64,000 nt of DNA from CAZYME01 sp964648115 (GTDB lineage Bacteria > Pseudomonadota > Gammaproteobacteria > Legionellales > Legionellaceae): contig CAZYME010000011.1 of NCBI GenBank assembly GCA_964648115.1, forward strand, positions 6,729 through 70,728, in the 5' to 3' direction. This document shows positions 24,541-32,534 of the stretch, in pieces; positions within the stretch are counted from its first letter, which is position 1; each line of letters opens with the position of its first letter. The notes below the pieces were generated by a model. It had not been told where the DNA came from. It worked only from the letters and a program-made list of their open reading frames with translations, and searched no databases. The position numbers and the translations under genes are program-made.

Positions 24541-26739
24541 CTACATTGAGAAATCAGACTTTACAGGAAATAAGGTGATTTGCACTTTAGTCCTGTGATT
24601 CGTAATCGTGGTTGTACCCCAAAAAGGATGTCTAACGATTCTTTCATCAGGGTCTAGGCCTGGTGATGAGGAACTGGCTTTATCCAAAATTGCCTTATCA
24701 GCCGAAGATTCTAAACTAGGAAAATCTGCATCCCTAAATGTCTGGTCATATATTTTGCGTACGATTTCTTCGGTTGGCCTTTCTGAAAAAAATCGGTGAT
24801 AAACTCTACCGCGCTCACCAACGCAGTAAGTAATTACCCCTCGCGATTTTTTACCAAGCTCTGGAATTGAAATTTCTGCCGGAAGAATGTAGCGGGTATC
24901 GGCATGCCCGGTTTTAGGATTGTTCCATATCATTTCTAAAGCCAATTTTATAACGAAAGAATCCACGGAGCTAGAGAATGCATGGTATGCTAACATAAGT
25001 TTTTGGTGGGCTTCTTTGGCTTCAGCATACTCAGGAAATACGGCTTTATCCAAAGGCACATTGGCATCAAACCATCGCAAGACCCTGAAAACATATTTGA
25101 ATGTTGTGGGCACTGGAGATATTGAAATCACCGGCAACTGGCTTTGCTTTTGCACAGGCATTACAGCTGTGGCAGCAACAGAAGCTTCCGCAGCCACAAA
25201 AGATTCTACGGCTTCATTAACCATTTCATCTGCGGTTGCTTCTAGTTCTATTGCACATGCAGATTGCGGCGCTTTAATCTTTGACTTTTTTGGTCTCTCT
25301 TTTGGTGTTGGTGGCACGATAACCGGCCACTCTTGGCTCAGAGGCTGTTCAAACTCTTTGAACATTTCTACAGATGCGTCGTACTCTCGCAAATCAATTA
25401 CAGGTAATTGTTCAGGTAAAACGCGTGTATTTGCTGGGGTATCGATAACTAATTTAAAATACTGCATGAAGGCCCGTTTCGATTTTTGTTGTTCCACTAG
25501 GTCCTTTAGCATCCCGTAAACGCGCCCATATAGTTCAGCTTGATTGGTTGCTATTTGCTGATATATCTCACACACAGCTTTCATATCTGCTATGTGTTGC
25601 CCGCCCCCCCCCTGTGGAACGCGGTATTCTTGCTCAGCTTGTTTGTACCCCTCCACTAATTCTTTGTTATTAGTTAGTAGAACTCTGTTGCAAGGTGCGA
25701 AAAAATCTTCTTTTACGCTATTAACAAATGCTTTTAGAAGAGGGTTTTGACGGCAGTCATTGTCAAACTTGATACACTTTTCTGCAATCCACCTTAAATT
25801 ATGCACAGTGAGCTCTTTTTTTAAAAATGCTAGAGCATGGAGAATGCGTAGATTTTCGGATCCTTCAGCGTATTTGAGTAAACCATTATATATATGATAA
25901 AGCTCTCTTCTCTGTGTCTTATTGTTATGTGTTAGTAAAGTTACCACTCGCTCATACAGCCCTCTTCGCTGGACTGCCAATGCAAAATCTTCTTCTTCTT
26001 CATCATTCCAATCAGGACAGGTAGCTGTTTCAATACGAGCGGATATCCTTGTTACCGACGCACTTGTAGAATAAAATGCTTTACTGGCAGCAATGGTAGC
26101 TCTGTTTATTTGCAGCCACTCCCAGGAATTTTTAACACGGACTGTTTCTAGGTACAGCAAGTTTAAAATTGCTTGATACGTTTCAGCTAATTTAGTATCG
26201 GATACAGTTGGTCCAAGTTTGCATTCCTTTAGAAGAGCTGTAACCCGCTCATCCAATGGTTTTTTAACCAACTCTATCATTCCAATGGTTGCGTACGCTG
26301 CAAGTGCCTCTCCGCAAAGTGAAGGGTTAAGCGACCCTCCAAACAGTGAAGTGCGGTATCGTTCAGAAAGGGGAAGTTCTTGGTCTGGTAGAAGAACATC
26401 TAACCCTACAGGAATCTCAACTACAGGGTCCATTCGCTTAAGAATAGCAATCAATTTTTCGCGCGCCCCCCCCTCCTCAAGATTCGGATACAACCTTTTA
26501 ATCTCTTTAATTAGAGCAAGCTTAGAGTCAGGAGTAATTTTATAACTTTGAATAGGGTATGCGATTGCATCCAAAAAAAAATCGAATGGTAGTTTCTCTC
26601 TCTCTCTAGGTTCATTTTCATCAAATAACAAACATGATGCTAGAGGAGACATATTTTCAGTTGTGCATTGCCGCAATAGGTCAAGCATGCCGTCAATTGT
26701 AACCGGTAGTCGATTTTGGTTAAAAATAGCTTTTGGCAT
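24541..26739 (-). CDS. Large hypothetical cytosolic protein, 732 residues, candidate effector
   Basis: Family not recognised. It has no signal peptide or membrane helices. It is mostly helical and charged: an N-terminal region with DLLRQCTTENMSPLASCLL, an acidic patch WNDEEEEDFAL near residue 248, a Lys/Pro-rich linker (PPTPKERPKKSKIKAPQ near 475) followed by an Ala/Val/Glu-rich stretch, and a C-terminal domain with RYILPAEISIPELGKKSRG and FWGTTTITNHR. Two runs of Gly codons are homopolymers of nine (25604-25612) and eight (26466-26473) Cs on the plus strand. Size, lack of export signal and domain-linker-domain layout suit a host-directed protein, but this is inference. Confidence 0.7.
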   Translation of the reverse strand: MPKAIFNQNRLPVTIDGMLDLLRQCTTENMSPLASCLLFDENEPREREKLPFDFFLDAIAYPIQSYKITPDSKLALIKEIKRLYPNLEEGGAREKLIAILKRMDPVVEIPVGLDVLLPDQELPLSERYRTSLFGGSLNPSLCGEALAAYATIGMIELVKKPLDERVTALLKECKLGPTVSDTKLAETYQAILNLLYLETVRVKNSWEWLQINRATIAASKAFYSTSASVTRISARIETATCPDWNDEEEEDFALAVQRRGLYERVVTLLTHNNKTQRRELYHIYNGLLKYAEGSENLRILHALAFLKKELTVHNLRWIAEKCIKFDNDCRQNPLLKAFVNSVKEDFFAPCNRVLLTNNKELVEGYKQAEQEYRVPQGGGGQHIADMKAVCEIYQQIATNQAELYGRVYGMLKDLVEQQKSKRAFMQYFKLVIDTPANTRVLPEQLPVIDLREYDASVEMFKEFEQPLSQEWPVIVPPTPKERPKKSKIKAPQSACAIELEATADEMVNEAVESFVAAEASVAATAVMPVQKQSQLPVISISPVPTTFKYVFRVLRWFDANVPLDKAVFPEYAEAKEAHQKLMLAYHAFSSSVDSFVIKLALEMIWNNPKTGHADTRYILPAEISIPELGKKSRGVITYCVGERGRVYHRFFSERPTEEIVRKIYDQTFRDADFPSLESSADKAILDKASSSSPGLDPDERIVRHPFWGTTTITNHRTKVQITLFPVKSDFSM

Positions 26740-27071
26740 ACAGATTCAACAAAACAAATAAAGGAAAACCATTATAAAATGCAAAGATTAACCAAATATT
26801 AAGAGGCTCCACACTGATCAATATAGGTCTCGGCCAAAACTAAGAGTATTAAGGTCTGTTGATAATTGCCCTATAACCCAGGCTAAGCCTACATGCCGCG
26901 GGACCGGGGTCACTGCCATTAAGTTAAGAGATTTTGTCATTCCCGCGAAGGGGAAATCCATCCATGACTCGGGCTAGGAGCCACGGGAGAAATGGATCCC
27001 CGCCTTCGCGGGGACGACAGTATTTCCTTGACTTAATGGTAGTGGGGACCGGGGTAGGTGCAAATTGTTAG
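26740..27071. mobile_element. Spacer with MITE-like family C copy 3 (26911-27045) and 10-11 bp duplication
   Basis: The element runs from CACTGCCATTAAGTTAAGAG to ACTTAATGGTAGTG, about 135 bp. It is flanked by GGGACCGGGGT at 26900-26910 and again at 27045-27055, a direct repeat consistent with target duplication. Before it, 26850-26880 (AAGGTCTGTTGATAATTGCC) resembles the end of the element at 61502. No gene is seen in the stretch. Confidence 0.75.
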
Positions 27072-27446
27072 CTATGGCTCATCTTTATCCAACTGGGCCC
27101 TAAGTTTACTTACATCCGCATCTAAAGCTTGCTGAACTAATTCTTTCAGTGTTGATTCCGGCATACTGCCTGCTTCCGAATAAATTACGATGCTTTGCTT
27201 TAATACCATCAAATGTGGAATTGAACGAATCTGAAAGGTTTCTGCCAGCTCTTGTTCTTCTTCAATGTTAACCTTGGCAAACACAACTTTTTCGTAGAAC
27301 GCAGCGACTTTCTCATAGACATGAGCAAATTGTTTGCATGGAGCGCACCAAGACGCCCAAAAATCGATTAATACTATTTCATTATCTTGAATGAGTGATT
27401 CGAATTGTTCTGTGGTTATAGATTTAACTATATTACTTTCACTCAT
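27072..27446 (-). CDS. Thioredoxin-fold protein with WCAPC motif
   Basis: Thioredoxin-like dithiol oxidoreductase, 124 residues, cytosolic. The redox motif DFWASWCAPCKQF is near residue 33 and the cis-Pro in IRSIPHLMVL near 75. It is slightly longer than housekeeping TrxA and has a charged C-terminal tail. The ATG overlaps the adk stop by four bases (ATGA), so it is co-translated with adenylate kinase. Role not specified by the context. Confidence 0.88.
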   Translation of the reverse strand: MSESNIVKSITTEQFESLIQDNEIVLIDFWASWCAPCKQFAHVYEKVAAFYEKVVFAKVNIEEEQELAETFQIRSIPHLMVLKQSIVIYSEAGSMPESTLKELVQQALDADVSKLRAQLDKDEP

Positions 27447-28120
27447 GCTCCCTCCACTTTACTAACAACAGACAAAATTCTTTGATAAATTTCATCCTCT
27501 TTCCCTTGACCTGAAATCTTGCAAAAAACGGGAGCGTGCTTATTTTTGCTTTTAAACCAATTTTGGTAATAATCCACTAAAGGTTCTGTTTGCTCATGGT
27601 AAACTTCCAAGCGTTTTCTGATAATTTCTTCTCGATCATCATCTCGTAGAATCAGCGGCTCGTTTGTTTCATCATCTCTATCTTTTATTTTTGGTGGATG
27701 GGAATAAATATGATAAACCCGCCCAGAGGCTGGGTGGATCCGACGGCCGCTAATGCGCTCAACAATTACATCATCATCAACGGCTATCTCAATCACATAA
27801 TCAATATTAATCTCAGCATCTTTCAATGCTTGTGCTTGAGGAATAGTGCGTGGGAAGCCATCCAATAAGAACCCTTTGCGGCAGTCTTCTTTTTGTAAAC
27901 GCTCTTTGACCAAAGCAATAATGATTTCGTCAGAAACCAACTGGCCTGAATCCATAATTTTCTTAGCACTTAAACCTAACTCACTACCTGCAACAATCGC
28001 GGCGCGCAACATATCGCCGGTTGATATTTGTGGTATGTTAAAATGTTTCGTCAGTCGCGATGCTTGGGTTCCTTTGCCTGCGCCAGGACCACCCAATAAC
28101 ATCAATCGCATCAACCCCAT
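27443..28120 (-). CDS. adk: Adenylate kinase
   Basis: Interconverts ATP plus AMP and 2 ADP. The P-loop GGPGAGKGTQ is near residue 10, the AMP site is in ISTGDMLRAAI and LLDGFPRTIPQA, and the LID region begins SGRRIHPASGRVYHIYSHPP. The LID has no CXXC zinc Cys pairs, as in other gammaproteobacteria. The upstream ATG (MGLMRLM) has GGAG nine bases before it; the third-codon-later ATG (MRLMLLGG) is the usual family start and cannot be excluded. 225 residues. Confidence 0.96.
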   Translation of the reverse strand: MGLMRLMLLGGPGAGKGTQASRLTKHFNIPQISTGDMLRAAIVAGSELGLSAKKIMDSGQLVSDEIIIALVKERLQKEDCRKGFLLDGFPRTIPQAQALKDAEINIDYVIEIAVDDDVIVERISGRRIHPASGRVYHIYSHPPKIKDRDDETNEPLILRDDDREEIIRKRLEVYHEQTEPLVDYYQNWFKSKNKHAPVFCKISGQGKEDEIYQRILSVVSKVEGA

Positions 28121-28204
28121 TACTCAATTCTCCATTCGGCTACTTTTTGTGCGAAGTACGGTATCGTACCGCGTAAGGCTCACATTGTCACGAACGGCCG
28201 TGTT

Positions 28205-28813
28205 TTACCAACGTTTATACCATGATCTAGACGCAAGTGATTTTTGACATGAATTTAATTGAGCCTGATAAATTTGCGCCCGCGCGCTAACCTTATGTGC
28301 GACTGGAATCAACCATTTTTTTCTTAAATAGGTTTTATTCTGATAGCCACCAATACCCTCGTGATAAGCTAAGTATAATGCATATGCATTAGTCCGAGGA
28401 ATCCCCGCACGTTTATATGCTTGATTTGCATACCAACCAATAAAATCTACCCCATCTGAAAAATCATTACGTGAGGAAAATACCCCTCCTTGGGTTTGCT
28501 TATAATGCGCCCAAGTGCCCGTTAAAGCTTGAGCATAACCATAAGCCGTTGATGGACGTGTCCAGGGGATTACCCACAATAATTTCGTGCGTGGAGGTCG
28601 TGCTCTTGCATTAAATTTTGACTCTTGATGAATAATAGCCATCTGAACATTAACCGGCACCCGCCAACGCCGTTGTACATCTAAGGCATCAGCATACCAT
28701 TTTGGATATTGTCTAAACACATTACAGATATTATTTACATCCCTAGGAGGAGCGCTTACACATCCAGCTAAGAATAGACTACAAATCAGAAGAATAATTA
28801 TTTTTAAGCGCAT
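28205..28813 (-). CDS. Lytic transglycosylase-like (SLT) lipoprotein
   Basis: Outer-membrane or periplasmic lipoprotein cleaving peptidoglycan glycan strands. A signal peptide with lipobox LAGC (Cys18) is followed by an SLT-type domain: catalytic Glu in MAIIHQESKFNARA, then STAYGYAQALTGTW and the YLAYHEGIGGYQN motif. 202 residues, compact. Homologous small transglycosylases are widespread in Legionellales. It is followed, after a spacer, by the adk operon. Confidence 0.88.
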   Translation of the reverse strand: MRLKIIILLICSLFLAGCVSAPPRDVNNICNVFRQYPKWYADALDVQRRWRVPVNVQMAIIHQESKFNARARPPRTKLLWVIPWTRPSTAYGYAQALTGTWAHYKQTQGGVFSSRNDFSDGVDFIGWYANQAYKRAGIPRTNAYALYLAYHEGIGGYQNKTYLRKKWLIPVAHKVSARAQIYQAQLNSCQKSLASRSWYKRW

Positions 28814-29015
28814 AAAGTCAACTAGTTTTATAGTGAAAGGAAGACTTGTATTAGTAGCAAATATTTGGCATAAATAAAAGGGATGGCTGGCTTAAAGTTA
28901 ATACAGCTCTAATTGACAAGAATTGATCTCCATTCACGAAGTTCTTCACTACGTCTTCAAATTAGCATTAAGCTCAGAAGTACTTGGGTTCTGTTTGATT
29001 AAACAAGCAGCAAAC
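28814..29015. other. Intergenic, nothing recognised
   Basis: AT-rich spacer between two minus-strand genes; no palindrome of note, no small gene with a ribosome site. Confidence 0.3.
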
Positions 29016-29909
29016 CTATCCGCCGCCTGGGGGGTTTAATTTATTTTTTTTGGGTGCTGGTTCGTCACTGTTAGGATCTGGATGGGTGCGTCTACTAAAA
29101 ATCCCGACTTGACTAACACTACGAGGGGGCTCTTCTAGGATAAACTTCAAATTAGAAGCAGTTAATAAATCATTAGCAGTAAGGTTATCGACAGCACCCA
29201 AAAGGCTATCTGGTGATTTATGCTCTAACACAGTTTTAAACGTATCAAAATCTAGCAAGCCTGTTTGTTGAAGCGCTTGAAGAATCTGATTGAGCGGAGC
29301 GTATTCAATTTTGTATTTAAGCACCTCGCGCACGGAGACCTCGCATAATATGTTTGCGGAGTTAAGGGTTTCAAGGAGCTCAAGTAAGTGATTTTTCACC
29401 ACCAAATTTACATTATCTCGCGAGAGACTATCTGCATCATTCAATATGAAAATAACTTTGGCGGTATAGGATGGGTCTGCAGCTTCTAGCAGCAAATCAA
29501 AATTCTCTTGCGTAAATAAGTCAAGAAACCACATTTCATCAAAAATGCTCTCGAACATCGCCATGTTTGGGTGTCCTAACAAAGCATTAACATTATCGTA
29601 CGTAAATAATCTACTCTTACAGAGTTTAATGGCATCGGCAGTCAAGATAGGGTTATTGGCGTGCAAGATTAAATCAAGGGTGACAGCATTTAATGCATCA
29701 ATTTCTAACATTTTTTCGATGGCGATAGCGAGAGAATACGTGTTTTGGTGAGCCGCCGCCGCAACAATATTGCCATGTAATAATAGGTCTCCAGCTTGAA
29801 GCGCATGAAACACAAACAAAAGATTCAAGGGGTCTGGGTGATTCCTGTAATCATTACTAACAAGCAGCGAGAGCACGTCTTTACTTTTAGGTATATTGAT
29901 ACGAGGCAT
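29016..29909 (-). CDS. Alpha-helical repeat protein, 297 residues, candidate effector
   Basis: No catalytic family recognised. From about residue 60 to 260 it is built of loosely repeated units of roughly 33-38 residues with the pattern L(T/F)xxNV/FxxLLxxxxP..., for example FTYDNVNALLGHPN, FTQENFDLLLEAADPS, SRDNVNLVVKNH and DFDTFKTVLEHKSPDS. This resembles an ankyrin- or HEAT-like solenoid used for protein binding. There is no signal peptide. The C-terminus is Pro/Lys/Asn-rich (PAPKKNKLNPPGGG). Solenoid proteins without export signal are common among Legionella effectors, but delivery is not shown here. Confidence 0.65.
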   Translation of the reverse strand: MPRINIPKSKDVLSLLVSNDYRNHPDPLNLLFVFHALQAGDLLLHGNIVAAAAHQNTYSLAIAIEKMLEIDALNAVTLDLILHANNPILTADAIKLCKSRLFTYDNVNALLGHPNMAMFESIFDEMWFLDLFTQENFDLLLEAADPSYTAKVIFILNDADSLSRDNVNLVVKNHLLELLETLNSANILCEVSVREVLKYKIEYAPLNQILQALQQTGLLDFDTFKTVLEHKSPDSLLGAVDNLTANDLLTASNLKFILEEPPRSVSQVGIFSRRTHPDPNSDEPAPKKNKLNPPGGG

Positions 29910-30065
29910 TATAACCCACCCAGTATTATTAATAATAAATATGGCTAATTATTACACAGAATTATATTTTTATCAAGATATTTTCCTCTAACCCGCTATA
30001 GCCTGGTTGACGCGCTTGCTGCAATCTACGAATATGATCATAATTTTCCCTTTAGTAACAAATAG

Positions 30066-30836
30066 ATGACTATTTTAGTATTTGATATCGAAACCATTCC
30101 GGATGTTGAAACAGGCCGAAAGCTATATGAGCTAGATGGACTATCAGATAAGGATACCGCCTCTGCTCTATTTGCACTGCGTCGTGCAAAAGTGGGTAAT
30201 GATTTTCTACCCCATTACCTACAAAAAATAGTCGCTATTTCTTTGGTGATTAGCAGCCCAGGAAGCTTAAAAGTATGGTCTTTAGGGGATGAAGCATCGG
30301 ATGAAAAAGAATTGATTCAGCGCTTTTTTACAGGTATTGATAAACACATGCCTACGTTAGTGAGTTGGAATGGCAGTGGTTTTGATTTGCCTGTTCTGCA
30401 TTATAGAGCATTACTACACGGCGTACCTGCACCTGCTTATTGGGAAACGGGGGACAATCAACAAAACTTTCGTTGGAACAATTATTTAAACCGCTTCCAC
30501 TATCGCCACCTTGATCTGATGGATGTGCTCGCTGCTTATCAAAATAAAGCTTTTGCACCATTGGATGATATTGCCACCATGCTAGGTTTCCCTGGAAAAA
30601 TGGGGATGAGCGGTGCGCGCGTATGGGAACAATACTTGGCTGGTAATCTAAAAGGCATTCGAGATTATTGCGAAACTGATGTATTGAACACCTATTGTGT
30701 TTATCTACGTTTTGAACAAATGCGTGGGACTATTACTGAAGCAGAATATACGCAGTCCTTAGAGCGTCTGCGTAAATATCTTGCAGAAGAAATCAGTAAA
30801 CCGCATTTACAAGAATTTTTGAGCCTGATTCGTTAG
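30066..30836 (+). CDS. Predicted 3'-5' exonuclease (PolB-like exo2 family)
   Basis: DEDD-type exonuclease fold of the DNA polymerase B elongation-like family. Motif I is VFDIETIPDV at residue 5, motif II SWNGSGFDLPVLHYRALLHG near 101, and motif III YCETDVLNTYCVYLRF near 200, giving a complete acidic set. 256 residues. A stand-alone gene, probably acting in DNA repair or processing; the substrate is not defined for the family. Confidence 0.85.
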   Translation: MTILVFDIETIPDVETGRKLYELDGLSDKDTASALFALRRAKVGNDFLPHYLQKIVAISLVISSPGSLKVWSLGDEASDEKELIQRFFTGIDKHMPTLVSWNGSGFDLPVLHYRALLHGVPAPAYWETGDNQQNFRWNNYLNRFHYRHLDLMDVLAAYQNKAFAPLDDIATMLGFPGKMGMSGARVWEQYLAGNLKGIRDYCETDVLNTYCVYLRFEQMRGTITEAEYTQSLERLRKYLAEEISKPHLQEFLSLIR

Positions 30837-30856
30837 TAAAAATAATAACCAATTTG

Positions 30857-30865
30857 TGCTATAAT
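30857..30865 (+). promoter_or_regulatory. Extended -10 promoter for the DUF3309 gene
   Basis: TGCTATAAT, a consensus TATAAT with the TGn extension, 35 bases before the ATG. There is no good -35 hexamer, which the TG extension can compensate for. Confidence 0.55.
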
Positions 30866-30899
30866 TAGTTATGCATCTAACACTTCAAGGAAGACCATC

Positions 30900-31067
30900 A
30901 TGATTGGTACTATCATATTAGTTTTATTAATCCTGTTTCTCATTGGCGGACTTCCAACCTGGGGATATAGTAGAAATTGGGGATATAGACCAATGGGTCT
31001 TATCGGGCTTATTCTAGTTATCTACTTGATCCTGGTTTTGGTTGGTAGAATCCCGTTAGGATTCTAG
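30900..31067 (+). CDS. Small membrane protein, DUF3309 family
   Basis: A 55-residue protein with two hydrophobic helices flanking a Trp/Tyr/Arg-rich loop: MIGTIILVLLILFLIGGLPT, then WGYSRNWGYRPMG, then a second helix ending VGRIPLGF. This is the DUF3309 pattern, a small envelope protein of unknown role found widely in proteobacteria. AAGGAAG precedes the ATG, a consensus promoter lies upstream, and a terminator follows at 31084, so it is an independent unit. Confidence 0.85.
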   Translation: MIGTIILVLLILFLIGGLPTWGYSRNWGYRPMGLIGLILVIYLILVLVGRIPLGF

Positions 31068-31083
31068 GGACATTGATAATCAT

Positions 31084-31110
31084 GGTGGGCCGCTGTGTCC
31101 ACCTTTTTTT
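31084..31110 (+). terminator. Rho-independent terminator
   Basis: GGTGGGC pairs with GTCCACC (one G-U) around a six-base loop and is followed by seven Ts. It closes the DUF3309 gene and overlaps the end of the convergent rimI. Confidence 0.75.
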
Positions 31111-31585
31111 AAATTTTAAGACTCCCTCCGTCAGTTTTCTTTTGTAATACAACCGCATCTTCTATACCATCATCATCGTGATAGTAACCAGTTTTGATTC
31201 CTACTTGCAGAAAACCCATTTTTTGATATAAACGCATTGCAGCGATATTAGTAGGACGGACCTCTAGAATAATGGTATCAACAGCCGTATTCTTCTGTGA
31301 ATCTATTACATTCTGGAGTAAAGATTGACCGTATCCCTTACCTTGTAATTCTGGGGTTATACACAAATTGAGAATATGGCATATATTTACGTCATAACAG
31401 CTGATAATATAACCCGCCAAGACAAGATCTGATTTATCATCTACCTCGATAATACGGCAGTCATAATTGACCAGCACACAATCGCGCAAGATATCACGAC
31501 TCCAAGGTGCGCGATGCGCTGCGAGTTCAATAGCATAAACACTATCTACATCGTCACTTTGCATGGGCCTAACTCGTAATGTCAT
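31109..31585 (-). CDS. rimI: Ribosomal protein alanine N-acetyltransferase RimI-like
   Basis: GNAT-fold acetyltransferase, the RimI type that acetylates the N-terminal Ala of ribosomal protein S18. The N-terminus contains the APWS substrate loop. Acetyl-CoA motif A is LNLCITPELQGKGYGQSLLQ, and LEVRPTNIAAMRLYQKMGF with GYYHDDDGIEDAVVL matches RimI closely. 158 residues. A lone gene; its usual neighbour tsaB is not adjacent. Confidence 0.88.
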   Translation of the reverse strand: MTLRVRPMQSDDVDSVYAIELAAHRAPWSRDILRDCVLVNYDCRIIEVDDKSDLVLAGYIISCYDVNICHILNLCITPELQGKGYGQSLLQNVIDSQKNTAVDTIILEVRPTNIAAMRLYQKMGFLQVGIKTGYYHDDDGIEDAVVLQKKTDGGSLKI

Positions 31586-31712
31586 AAGACATCCCTTATT
31601 GAATCCAACTCACCTGCTTTTTATTATTACAGCATAGCAAAACTTGGTGAGGACGGTATAATCATGAATGACGAAAGTCCAATAGCAATGTATTTTTTAA
31701 GAGGCTCGTAGG

Positions 31713-32441
31713 ATGCGACTTAACTCATTTATTTTATCTCTTGTACTTTTTATTTTCGCAAAAAATAGTGTGGGTGCACAAGAATGCGTTATCTTATTGC
31801 ATGGATTAGGTCGCACTTCCTTCTCAATGTCGTTAATGGCATCCTCTCTTAAAAAATCTAATTATATTGTCATTAATCAATACTACCCAACAACCAGAAA
31901 ATCTATAGAAGAGCTAGCCGAAGAAAATGTAGATTCGATGGTAGACCAATGCCAAAAATATAAACCGACAAAAATTCACTTTGTAACCCACTCATTAGGC
32001 GGTGTTGTACTACGAACTTATTTGAAGAATAACAAACTGCCTAATCTTGGACGCATTGTTATGCTGGCCCCTCCCAATCATGGGAGCCAGTTAGCTGATT
32101 TATTTCAGCACAATATACTATACCAAATCTTTGCAGGGCCCGCTGGGCAAGAGATTACTACAGCTCAGTCCAGCGTACCTAACGTATTAAATAAACCAGT
32201 AAAATACCATGTTGGTGTCATCGCAGGGAATTTTAATTTTAGCCCATTTACTAAAATCATTTTTCATGAGGAAAACGACGGAAAAGTGGCTGTATCTAGT
32301 ACCCGCATTGCAGGCATGAAAGATTTTATCGTATTGCCCGTAAGCCATATGTTTATGATGAGGAATAGGTTGGTTATTCAGCAAGTTAGTTGCTTTCTTA
32401 AGAAAGGCGCTTTTGATAGGGAGTTGGTGAAAGCTTCTTGA
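31713..32441 (+). CDS. Secreted alpha/beta-hydrolase lipase
   Basis: Triacylglycerol-lipase-like esterase. An N-terminal signal peptide (FILSLVLFIFAKNSVGA) precedes the oxyanion segment VILLHGLGRTSFSM. The nucleophile elbow is THSLGGVV near residue 93, with Asp candidates in EENDGKVAVSS and a catalytic His in LPVSHMFMM. It is 242 residues, a short lid-less type. Legionella exports several small lipases of this form (for example LipA, LipB); direct orthology cannot be settled by eye. Confidence 0.85.
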   Translation: MRLNSFILSLVLFIFAKNSVGAQECVILLHGLGRTSFSMSLMASSLKKSNYIVINQYYPTTRKSIEELAEENVDSMVDQCQKYKPTKIHFVTHSLGGVVLRTYLKNNKLPNLGRIVMLAPPNHGSQLADLFQHNILYQIFAGPAGQEITTAQSSVPNVLNKPVKYHVGVIAGNFNFSPFTKIIFHEENDGKVAVSSTRIAGMKDFIVLPVSHMFMMRNRLVIQQVSCFLKKGAFDRELVKAS

Positions 32442-32462
32442 TCTTGGACTGGCACAAATCTA

Positions 32463-32502
32463 ATGTAGCCCGTATGGAGTGAAGCGGAATGCGGGCTACA
32501 TT
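32463..32502. repeat. REP-like palindrome, family A
   Basis: ATGTAGCCCGTATGGAGTGA then AGCGGAATGCGGGCTACATT; the ends form a 12-bp stem. It lies between the convergent lipase and lpdA genes and may serve as terminator for both. Confidence 0.8.
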
Positions 32503-32534
32503 GATTATATATTTAATACCTGGCTACAAGGCAC

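Noticed and set aside
24920..25519. A 199-codon plus-strand frame with Ser/Ala/Thr-rich product
   Set aside because: Antisense to the 732-residue gene; the low-complexity product reflects its Ala/Glu-rich linker.
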